Below are positions 57,013 through 64,000 of a stretch of 64,000 nucleotides of DNA, one piece after another (position 1 is the first letter of the stretch; each line of letters starts with the position of its first letter). The stretch is taken from assembly GCF_900476215.1 (NCBI RefSeq), contig NZ_LS483446.1:1178001-1242000 (forward strand). The letters run 5' to 3'. The notes beneath the pieces are model-generated. The model did not search any database, was not told the origin of the DNA, and was given only the letters and a program-made list of their open reading frames with translations. The stretch comes from Helicobacter mustelae. GTDB lineage: Bacteria > Campylobacterota > Campylobacteria > Campylobacterales > Helicobacteraceae. Made by a program: the position numbers and the translations under genes.

Positions 57013-57959
57013 AAAAAATCTTTGTCGCACTTGTTTTTGCATGCCTCTTGTTTGCTAGAGAAATCCACCCTACCCATACTCTAAAAACCCCTTTTGAGGT
57101 CTCTTCCATCCAGAGAGAAAAAGATTTGCTCTATATCTCTACGCTTGGGGGAGAAGTGCTCATTTATCATCTCAACCAAAAGAAATATCGCCCAAGCATC
57201 AAACTCCCATTGCTTAGAGATTTTTTTGGGAATTCCTATCCGCCAAAAATTTTCAATACCGCAAGCAACAGCAAAAATATGCTCGCCATCGTCTCTGCCA
57301 ACGCGCAAGGCAAAAGAAATCTCTACCTTGCTGATGGCAATCATCCCTCCCATCCTCCCACTCCCCTGCTCACAGATCTCAACATCGCCAAGGTCCTCTG
57401 GCTCAACGAAGAGCAGATTCTCATCGCATTGCTAAGCCATGAGATCTTGCTCTATGATCTCCCCAGGCATCAAACCCTCTACCAAACCCAAATCTCACAA
57501 TCGAGTTTTAGCGATATGGTATTAGATTCTCCCTTTCTTTTTACCACGGGAGAGTCTGGAGTGGTCTACCAAATTCATCCCAAAAATGGCAAAATCCTCA
57601 AAACACTTCCCATCATCAATAAAGACAAAAACTTTCAAATTGTTGCCAATCATCACAGGATTGCTACTGCAGGACAAGATCGCAGGGTGGGTGTTTATTT
57701 TTTGGATACAGGAAAAGACTTAAGTCTTAGGAGTGATTTTTTGGTCTATGCAGTAGGATTAGATGCCCCAACCAATACGCTGGCCTATCTTGCCAACGAA
57801 AAAGGCGACATCGCGCTTGTAAATCTTTTGAGCAAGAAAAAAACCGCGATGCTAACAGGTCTACAAGGCATTGCTAATAATATTATCTTTTACAAAAATA
57901 ATATTATTGTAAGTTGTGACAGTCCCTATATTTATTTTTTTAACAAAGGAGAATTATGA
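57009..57959 (+). CDS. napL: Nap-associated periplasmic protein NapL
   Basis: The 316-residue protein has a signal peptide (KKIFVALVFACLLFA) and repeating beta-strand blocks that look like a WD40/beta-propeller (VSSIQREKDLLYISTLGG, then YFLDTGKDLSLRSDF). NapL occurs only in epsilonproteobacterial nap operons, between napF and napD, as here. Its exact role is unclear. Overlaps napD by 4 bases. Confidence 0.85.
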   Translation: MKKIFVALVFACLLFAREIHPTHTLKTPFEVSSIQREKDLLYISTLGGEVLIYHLNQKKYRPSIKLPLLRDFFGNSYPPKIFNTASNSKNMLAIVSANAQGKRNLYLADGNHPSHPPTPLLTDLNIAKVLWLNEEQILIALLSHEILLYDLPRHQTLYQTQISQSSFSDMVLDSPFLFTTGESGVVYQIHPKNGKILKTLPIINKDKNFQIVANHHRIATAGQDRRVGVYFLDTGKDLSLRSDFLVYAVGLDAPTNTLAYLANEKGDIALVNLLSKKKTAMLTGLQGIANNIIFYKNNIIVSCDSPYIYFFNKGEL

Positions 57960-58294
57960 ATATTTCTAGCATCATTATCAAAGCAGATTCATCTGCTTGG
58001 GAGTCTCTGCTGCAAGAGATCCCCCAAATCCCCCACGTAGAAATCGCACTGCATCAAAAAGATAGGGGAATTATGATTGCCACCATTGAGGCAGAAAATA
58101 CGCAACAAGAACTTGAAGCACTAAAAAAAATCCAAGTACTAAAAGGAGTATTCAGCGCAGAAATGCACCTTACCTACAGTGAAGGGGATCTCAAAAACTG
58201 TAAGCTAGATATGCAAAAAATTGCCAAACTCATTGACACTACGCCAGCAGAATTGATGAAATATGGCGGAGATATTAAGAATTTTATCAAATAG
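57956..58294 (+). CDS. napD: NapD chaperone
   Basis: A 112-residue cytoplasmic chaperone that binds the NapA Tat signal before export. ISSIIIKADSSAW, HQKDRGIMIATIEA and GVFSAEMHLTYSE give the ferredoxin-like beta-alpha-beta fold of NapD. The last gene of the operon. Confidence 0.9.
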   Translation: MNISSIIIKADSSAWESLLQEIPQIPHVEIALHQKDRGIMIATIEAENTQQELEALKKIQVLKGVFSAEMHLTYSEGDLKNCKLDMQKIAKLIDTTPAELMKYGGDIKNFIK

Positions 58295-58358
58295 CACAAA
58301 ATACATTTCTATCATGCCAAGGAATCACAACCAAAGTTTGTGAAAATGGGGAAGCAGT

Positions 58359-58380
58359 CAAGAAAAAATCATTTTTCTTG
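58359..58380. terminator. possible bidirectional hairpin between napD and lolD
   Basis: CAAGAAAAA / ATCA / TTTTTCTTG is a perfect 9-bp AT-rich stem straddling the lolD stop, between convergent genes. It could end transcription from either side; the stem is weak in GC. Confidence 0.4.
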
Positions 58381-59010
58381 TTTGAGTCTCTTGTCTTTGA
58401 GGCGATAGACAAAATCACAATCAAAGGCCAGGGCCTCATCATGGGTGGCGAGCACAAGCATGGCAGCGTTAGTGCGCACATAATCAAATAAAACCCGCAT
58501 CACACTTCTTGCTGTGTCTCCATCAAGATTGCCCGTGGGTTCATCAGCAAAAATAATCTTTGGATTTTTGCTAAGCACGCGCGCGATGGAGACGCGCTGC
58601 TGCTGCCCCCCACTCAGAGTCCCCACCCCTTGATCCAAGATAGAATCAATCTTGAAAGATTCTAGCACGCTTGAATCCAGGGTATTTTGGGTTAATAAAT
58701 TTGCGATTTTGAGATTCTCGCGTGCGCTAAAACCGCGAAAAAGATAGTGCGCCTGGAAGATGATTCCAATCTCATAGCGCCGAATCTCTAATAATTTTGC
58801 ATCAGGAAGGGAATAGATATTTTGATGTCCCAATAAATCAATCTGGCCATGATTGGGCTTTAGCATGGTGGAGAGATGATTAAGGATGGTGGATTTTCCA
58901 CTGCCTGACACCCCAAGAATCGCAAGCGTCTGCCCAGGAGAGAGACTAAAATTTACATCTTCATAGAGCAAAATATCAAATTGATGGGAAAGGGATTGGA
59001 CTTGGAGCAT
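58369..59010 (-). CDS. lolD: lipoprotein-releasing ABC ATPase LolD-like
   Basis: A 213-residue ATPase of the LolD/MacB group. Walker [10 protein letters not shown], signature [15 protein letters not shown], Walker [14 protein letters not shown] and the ATHDEALA switch are present. It lies 9 bases after lnt, and both act in lipoprotein maturation. The likely permease is the FtsX-type gene at 36156-37373. Confidence 0.9.
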   Translation of the reverse strand: MLQVQSLSHQFDILLYEDVNFSLSPGQTLAILGVSGSGKSTILNHLSTMLKPNHGQIDLLGHQNIYSLPDAKLLEIRRYEIGIIFQAHYLFRGFSARENLKIANLLTQNTLDSSVLESFKIDSILDQGVGTLSGGQQQRVSIARVLSKNPKIIFADEPTGNLDGDTARSVMRVLFDYVRTNAAMLVLATHDEALAFDCDFVYRLKDKRLKQEK

Positions 59011-59019
59011 TTTTTGCCT

Positions 59020-60357
59020 TTATTGGGATTTGGAGCTAAAGGTTGCAAAAAGAGCAGGAGCAATAACCATAGAGGGGGAAAAATTGGCACTATGAAAGGT
59101 AATTGTCCCATATTTTCTTGCATAAAACTTCAGCAGAATTTGCTGAAAATAAGGCTCAATACTTGGATAAAACCACGCATTATTGCTTATCATTATGACA
59201 TACTTGGGGTGATCTTCATACAACAAAGAAGAGGTGCCCTCATAGCAAATCGCATTGCGAAAGACCTTGCCACCCAGCACAAAATCCTGCGCCTTGCTAG
59301 CTTGGCTAAGTTCTTCTTCTGTGCCAAAAAATAATTTTTGCAAGGGTTTTGCGATGAATTTTGGCAGAGGGATCCTTTCGCCAAAGGGTGCTAAAATCAC
59401 CTTGTCTAGGATCTGCAGCCTGCCTTTTTCAAAGATGTAGGTACTGTTATAAATCTGTAAATCCTGCACGCGCATCGCCCCCACAACAATACCAATGTCC
59501 GCACTCATTTTTTTCAAAGTCTCTAGCAGATCTTCTTGCAAATTTAAAGCCAGCGGGAAGGCTGTCTCTGGCAAAACAATCACCTCTTTTCTTTCTGCGA
59601 CTGCCTCTCTTATCAAAGAAAGGTTGTATTTAATAATCTCTTGGATATTTTGCCCTTCCCATTTGCCAGATTGCCCAATAGAAGTGCTAGTAAGCTCCAT
59701 ATTCAGCGGCATTTCATACTTGCCCATGAATTGAGTCTGAGATATGGAAAATCCCAACAAAAACACTGCAAGGATTTTAAACCCCTTACCCCCCTTGTAC
59801 AGCAGCACAACCCCTAATATCACGCAGGCATAGCTCCATTTCCCCACCCCAAAAATACTATAGGCCAAAAACTCCTCCCCAAAGAGCCAATCAAAACCAA
59901 AGGGATGAATAAAACTCAATAAAAATAGCGCAGGGATCCGAAAAAATAAATGCTCACTCCACAAAAGTGGCCAAAAAACCACTCCATAAATCACCCCCAT
60001 CGCAATGATGATGATAGGCAACAAATAAGGAGCTGGGGAATAAAGAAAGCTAAAGCCCACCCAATAAAACAGTCCTATGCCTACATAAAATCCAAAATAA
60101 AATCCAAGAGAACTAGGAACACGCAAAAATGCAAAAATTGCAAGCGGAGCAAAAATGCTATTGAGAATGATATAGGTGGTCTCAAACCCTCTGGCATGCC
60201 CGCCAGAATCCCCCAATGCAAAGAAAAATGCTCCACTCCAAATAGGCAAGAGAAATAAAAACACAAAAAAAAAGCTTTTTTTACTCTTTTCTAGGAATTT
60301 TCTCGTGGGTCTTAGGAAGGGGGCTAGCATTTTTTCCAAACAATTTTTAAAAGTCAA
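59020..60357 (-). CDS. lnt: apolipoprotein N-acyltransferase
   Basis: Lnt N-acylates the lipoprotein cysteine in the inner membrane. The 445-residue protein has about seven N-terminal helices and a C-terminal nitrilase domain. The catalytic triad is seen as Glu in VLPETAFPL, Lys in DKVILAPFGERIPLP and Cys in NAICYEG. The SNNAWFYPSIEPYFQ loop is typical. It is divergent from cvpA, with 55 bases between. Confidence 0.94.
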   Translation of the reverse strand: MTFKNCLEKMLAPFLRPTRKFLEKSKKSFFFVFLFLLPIWSGAFFFALGDSGGHARGFETTYIILNSIFAPLAIFAFLRVPSSLGFYFGFYVGIGLFYWVGFSFLYSPAPYLLPIIIIAMGVIYGVVFWPLLWSEHLFFRIPALFLLSFIHPFGFDWLFGEEFLAYSIFGVGKWSYACVILGVVLLYKGGKGFKILAVFLLGFSISQTQFMGKYEMPLNMELTSTSIGQSGKWEGQNIQEIIKYNLSLIREAVAERKEVIVLPETAFPLALNLQEDLLETLKKMSADIGIVVGAMRVQDLQIYNSTYIFEKGRLQILDKVILAPFGERIPLPKFIAKPLQKLFFGTEEELSQASKAQDFVLGGKVFRNAICYEGTSSLLYEDHPKYVIMISNNAWFYPSIEPYFQQILLKFYARKYGTITFHSANFSPSMVIAPALFATFSSKSQ

Positions 60358-60412
60358 ATTATTTTGGTAGAATAGCAGAAAAAATCATTTTTTACGAATA
60401 TTTAGGATTTTG

Positions 60413-61030
60413 ATGAACTACATTGACATTATTCTTTTGGCAATCATTTTAATTGTGAGTCTTAAGGGGATTTTTGATGGTTTTGTCCATGAGCTCTCCG
60501 CTCTCATTGGCATTATTGTGGGCATATTCTTTGCCTCAAGGCTTGCTAGCGATATGGCCGTACTGTTTGACACCCATGTCTACCATATCAAAAATCCATC
60601 CATAGCCATTATTCTTGGCTTTGTGATTGTGCTGGCATTTTTTTGGGTGGCATTTTTGCTTATCGGATTTATCATCACAAAATTTGTGCGCTATTCTGGG
60701 CTAGGGATCTTGGATAGGATTTTGGGATACTGCTTCTCCTGTCTCAAGATTTTCTGCATCCTGGCTTTTATCATCTTTGCACTCAATCAAATCAAATTCA
60801 TCAGAGAGATCGATTTCATCAAAAATCTCCCCCAAAAAAGCAAAGTCTATGCGGCCATGATGGACACAGCAAATCTGATTATCAAATTTGATAGCCCCGA
60901 AAAAATCACCCAAAAACTCGAACAAATCTCTCCCAAACTCAAGGACACCCTAGAAAACACTACAGAACAGATGAAAAGCGCTAGCGATCAAATCAAAGAA
61001 AGCATTCAGAATTCCATAAAAAAACCCTGA
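60413..61030 (+). CDS. cvpA: CvpA family membrane protein
   Basis: The 205-residue protein has four helices (IDIILLAIILIVSLKGIFDGFVHE opening) and a charged amphipathic C-terminus, the pattern of CvpA, known for colicin V production and envelope homeostasis. Exact role is uncertain. ATG 60413 is preferred over TTG 60410; AGGA lies upstream. lysS follows after 9 bases. Confidence 0.88.
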   Translation: MNYIDIILLAIILIVSLKGIFDGFVHELSALIGIIVGIFFASRLASDMAVLFDTHVYHIKNPSIAIILGFVIVLAFFWVAFLLIGFIITKFVRYSGLGILDRILGYCFSCLKIFCILAFIIFALNQIKFIREIDFIKNLPQKSKVYAAMMDTANLIIKFDSPEKITQKLEQISPKLKDTLENTTEQMKSASDQIKESIQNSIKKP

Positions 61031-61039
61031 GGAAACCCA

Positions 61040-62548
61040 ATGTTTGAAAATCAATACATCCAGCAACGTCTCCAAAAAGCACAGATTTTGCGCGAAAATG
61101 GGCAAAATCCCTATTCCAATCAAACCCAAAAAACCATCAAAAATAGCGAATTTATTGAGCGTTTCTCCTATCTCAAAAATCAAGAAAACAACAAAGAAAC
61201 CGAGCAAAAATTCTCCATTACAGGACGTGTAAAACTGCTTAGAATGATGGGAAAGGCTTGCTTCATTGACATCGAGGATGAAAGCGCCAATGTACAGGTC
61301 TATGTCTCACAAAATGATTTGCAAGAGCAATTTCTTCTCTTAAAAAAAACCCTAGAGGTGGGAGATTTCATCTCTGTGTATGGTTATCCCTTTGTCACCA
61401 AAACAGGCGAGCTGAGCCTGCATGCAATAAAATACCAGCTTCTTACAAAATCCATCATCCCACTGCCTGAGAAATTCCACGGGATCACAGATATCGAATT
61501 GCGCTATCGTCAACGCTATCTTGATCTCATCATGAACAAAGAAGTAAAAGAAACCTTTAAGTTGCGCAGCAAGATCGTCTCTGCTGTGCGCAGATTTTTT
61601 GAATCCAAGGGATTTTTGGAAGTGGAGACCCCAATGCTTCACCCAATCCCAGGAGGGGCAAATGCCAGACCCTTCATCACGCATCACAATGCTCTAAATG
61701 TGGATAGATTTTTGCGTATCGCCCCAGAGCTCTATCTCAAACGCCTGATTGTAGGAGGCTTTGAAGCAGTATTTGAGATGAATCGAAATTTCAGAAATGA
61801 AGGCATGGATCATTCTCATAATCCAGAATTTACCATGATTGAATTTTATTGGGCATACAAGACTTACAAAGACCTCATTGTTCTCACAAAAGAGTTTTTT
61901 ACCTATCTTTTAGATACTTTAGGTTTACCCACCAAAATCCACTACAATGACCAAGAAATTGATTTTTCTGATTTTAAAGTGATTGGCTACAAAGATGCGC
62001 TAGAAAAAATTGGAAATTTGCCCCGTGCGGTCCTTGAAGATAAACATTCCCTGCGGGATTTTTTGCAAAAACAAGGCATCAAGCTAGAAGCCCAGATGGG
62101 TTATGGCAAGCTTTTGAGCGAAGCCTTTGATACATTTGTCGAGCACAAGCTCATTCATCCAACCTTCATCACAGACTATCCCATTGATATCAGCCCGCTA
62201 GCCAGGAGAAATGATCAAAATCCCCAAATTGCCGATCGCTTTGAGTTGTTTATCGGAGGCAAAGAGATCTCCAATGGATTTAGCGAGCTCAATGACCCCA
62301 TCGATCAATTTGAACGCTTTAAGCAGCAGGTCAGAGAAAAGGATGCAGGCGATGAAGAGGCCCAGTATATGGATGAAGATTATGTATGGGCACTTGGATA
62401 TGGAATGCCTCCCACAGCAGGGCAAGGCATCGGGATTGATCGCTTGATCATGCTTTTTACCGGGGCCAAAACCATTAAAGATGTGATTTTATTCCCTGCA
62501 ATGAAGCCTACAAGAAATCATTTTGAACCAAATGAACAAAATAGCTGA
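61040..62548 (+). CDS. lysS: lysyl-tRNA synthetase (class II)
   Basis: The 502-residue enzyme has an OB-fold anticodon domain ([20 protein letters not shown]) and class II motifs: GGANARPF region, [34 protein letters not shown] and [12 protein letters not shown]. It charges tRNA-Lys in translation. The order cvpA-lysS-glyA matches H. pylori. Confidence 0.97.
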   Translation: MFENQYIQQRLQKAQILRENGQNPYSNQTQKTIKNSEFIERFSYLKNQENNKETEQKFSITGRVKLLRMMGKACFIDIEDESANVQVYVSQNDLQEQFLLLKKTLEVGDFISVYGYPFVTKTGELSLHAIKYQLLTKSIIPLPEKFHGITDIELRYRQRYLDLIMNKEVKETFKLRSKIVSAVRRFFESKGFLEVETPMLHPIPGGANARPFITHHNALNVDRFLRIAPELYLKRLIVGGFEAVFEMNRNFRNEGMDHSHNPEFTMIEFYWAYKTYKDLIVLTKEFFTYLLDTLGLPTKIHYNDQEIDFSDFKVIGYKDALEKIGNLPRAVLEDKHSLRDFLQKQGIKLEAQMGYGKLLSEAFDTFVEHKLIHPTFITDYPIDISPLARRNDQNPQIADRFELFIGGKEISNGFSELNDPIDQFERFKQQVREKDAGDEEAQYMDEDYVWALGYGMPPTAGQGIGIDRLIMLFTGAKTIKDVILFPAMKPTRNHFEPNEQNS

Positions 62549-62575
62549 GTAAGAGAAAATCCAAAAGGGGCAAAC

Positions 62576-63823
62576 ATGTATCATTTAGAACAAAGCGACA
62601 AAGAAGTATTTGCAAGCATACAAAGGGAGTTTGAAAGGCAAACCCATCATTTAGAGATGATTGCTAGTGAGAATTATACTTTCCCCAGCGTAATGGAGGC
62701 AACAGGCAGCATCCTGACCAATAAATATGCTGAGGGCTACCCGGGGAAGCGCTATTACAGCGGTTGTGATTTTGTCGATGAGATCGAAACTCTTGCAATT
62801 GAGCGCGCTAAAAAACTCTTTGGATGCAATTTTGCCAATGTCCAACCCCATGCAGGATCTCAAGCCAACGCCGCAGTCTATGCAGCATTACTAAAGCCCT
62901 ATGACAAGATCTTGGGAATGGATTTGAGTCATGGTGGCCACCTTACTCATGGCGCCAAGGTCAGCACCAGCGGCCAGAATTATCAGAGTTTTTTTTATGG
63001 CGTGGAGCTAGATGGCAGGATTGATTATGACAAAGTCGCAGAGTCTGCAAAACTCATCAAACCTCAGCTCATCATCTGTGGTTTTTCCGCCTATACCAGG
63101 GAATTGGATTTCAAAAAATTCCGCGAAATCGCAGATAGTGTGGGAGCCATACTCATGGGGGACATCGCGCATGTAGCAGGGCTTGTGGTCGCAGATGAAT
63201 ATCCCAATCCCTTCCCCCATTGCCATGTGGTTACCACGACCACGCACAAGACATTGCGAGGACCGCGCGGAGGAATGATTTTATGTAATGATGAGGAAAT
63301 CGCACAAAAAATCAACAAGGCCGTATTCCCTGGAACCCAGGGTGGTCCTTTGTTGCATATTATCGCAGGCAAGGCGGTGGGATTTGGAGAGAATCTCAAA
63401 CCAGAATGGAAGCTCTATGCCAAGCAGGTAAAAAGCAATATCAAAGCTATGGCAAAAGTTTTGATAGAAAGAGGTTATGAGCTAGTGAGCGGTGGGACAG
63501 ACAATCATCTCATTTTGATGAGCTTTTTGAATAGAGAATTTAGCGGCAAGGATGCAGATGCAGCATTGGCCAATGCAGGCATCACAGTGAACAAAAATAC
63601 CGTTCCAGGAGAAACGCGAAGCCCCTTTGTCACCAGTGGCATCCGCCTGGGCTCTCCTGCACTCACTGCCAGAGGCATGAAGGAAGGCGAATTTATTTGG
63701 ATTGCAAATAAAATTGCTGATATCCTCGAACATATCAAGGACACAGAACTCCAAAAGAAAATCCAAAAAGAGATTTATGAACTCAATGCAAAATTCCCAC
63801 TTTATGACCAACCGATCTTTTAG
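62576..63823 (+). CDS. glyA: serine hydroxymethyltransferase
   Basis: GlyA interconverts serine and glycine with tetrahydrofolate. The PLP lysine is in [44 protein letters not shown] and [21 protein letters not shown] are highly conserved. The 415-residue length is standard. Start ATG has GGGGCAA upstream, and the gene is 27 bases after lysS. Confidence 0.97.
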   Translation: MYHLEQSDKEVFASIQREFERQTHHLEMIASENYTFPSVMEATGSILTNKYAEGYPGKRYYSGCDFVDEIETLAIERAKKLFGCNFANVQPHAGSQANAAVYAALLKPYDKILGMDLSHGGHLTHGAKVSTSGQNYQSFFYGVELDGRIDYDKVAESAKLIKPQLIICGFSAYTRELDFKKFREIADSVGAILMGDIAHVAGLVVADEYPNPFPHCHVVTTTTHKTLRGPRGGMILCNDEEIAQKINKAVFPGTQGGPLLHIIAGKAVGFGENLKPEWKLYAKQVKSNIKAMAKVLIERGYELVSGGTDNHLILMSFLNREFSGKDADAALANAGITVNKNTVPGETRSPFVTSGIRLGSPALTARGMKEGEFIWIANKIADILEHIKDTELQKKIQKEIYELNAKFPLYDQPIF

Positions 63824-63879
63824 GGAATAAGATGGGATTTTGCTTTGACACAATGAAATTTTTATAAAAAGGAGAAAAA

Positions 63880-64000
63880 ATGGAAGAAATGGATTTCAAA
63901 GAAACACTGGATACAACAAAAAAGAAGAAAACACAAAATGTGGTCTTGGGTGTGGTGGCAGTGATTGCCATATTAGTGATTTTGCTAATCATCTGGTCTT
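63880..64000 (+). CDS. small membrane protein, N-terminal part (cut by window edge)
   Basis: About 40 codons are visible: a charged N-terminus (MEEMDFKETLDTTKKKK) and the start of a hydrophobic helix (VVLGVVAVIAILVILLIIW). It follows glyA by 56 bases with AAGGAG as RBS. H. pylori has a hypothetical gene after glyA (HP0184 from memory), likely the same. Function unknown. Confidence 0.7.
   Translation, partial: MEEMDFKETLDTTKKKKTQNVVLGVVAVIAILVILLIIWS

Overview
The window reads as a chromosomal segment of a Helicobacter species (Campylobacterota). Several gene blocks keep the order I know from H. pylori: rpsJ / DUF4143 ATPase / rnhB; dnaX-tsaE-lptB-rpoN; hemL-atpZ; dppABCDF; secA followed by a LolC/E-like permease; katA plus a KapA-like gene; rsmD-fliL-acpS; nifSU; and lolD-lnt-cvpA-lysS-glyA. 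The napAGHBFLD operon is the form found in Campylobacter, Wolinella and nitrate-reducing helicobacters. Base composition looks moderate for the genus (not computed). A species such as H. mustelae would fit, but nothing here proves the species. All homology statements rest on recognising motifs by eye; no search was run.

Layout. 0-6.4 kb: information-processing and envelope genes (rpsJ end, ATPase, rnhB, dnaX, tsaE, lptB, rpoN). 6.4-17.1 kb: a looser accessory stretch with a YceI protein, two ATP-synthase-associated membrane proteins with low-complexity tails, hemL, a LysE exporter, a porin-like outer-membrane protein, a DASS anion transporter, a 4-OT tautomerase, and two decaying pseudogenes in tandem (an FAD/NAD(P)-binding protein and an MFS transporter). 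17.1-19.2 kb: non-coding or decayed DNA and a CgtA-like GalNAc transferase with a G9 tract. 19.4-25.4 kb: a ketone-body/short-chain fatty acid operon (thl, scoA, scoB, split atoE, bdhA, GntP-type permease). 25.7-26.8 kb: an LgtC-like GT8 glycosyltransferase switched out of frame by a C9 tract.

27-35.7 kb: two uptake operons on the minus strand, a tripartite tricarboxylate transporter (tctCBA) and a dipeptide ABC transporter (dppABCDF). Both start from nearly the same duplicated 5' region and signal-peptide codons. 36-43 kb: a LolC/E-like permease, secA, katA and a KapA-like Tat protein. 43.7-46.8 kb: a TorA/BisC-like molybdoenzyme with its monohaem cytochrome. 46.8-51 kb: a small receiver-like protein, rsmD, fliL, acpS, nifS and nifU. 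51-58.3 kb: an outer-membrane protein and the complete nap operon. 58.4-64 kb: lolD, lnt, cvpA, lysS, glyA and the start of a small membrane protein.

How it works together. The window describes a microaerophile that can respire nitrate and probably an N- or S-oxide in the periplasm, detoxify peroxide, take up peptides and carboxylates, and use acetoacetate and 3-hydroxybutyrate through CoA transfer and thiolysis. Surface sugars appear to vary through homopolymer slippage in two glycosyltransferase genes. The most unusual structures are the duplicated promoter/signal-peptide cassette, the two phase-variable glycosyltransferases on either side of the ketone operon, and a TorA-like enzyme that seems to lack the usual molybdenum-ligating serine. 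I found no CRISPR array, insertion sequence, rRNA or tRNA.
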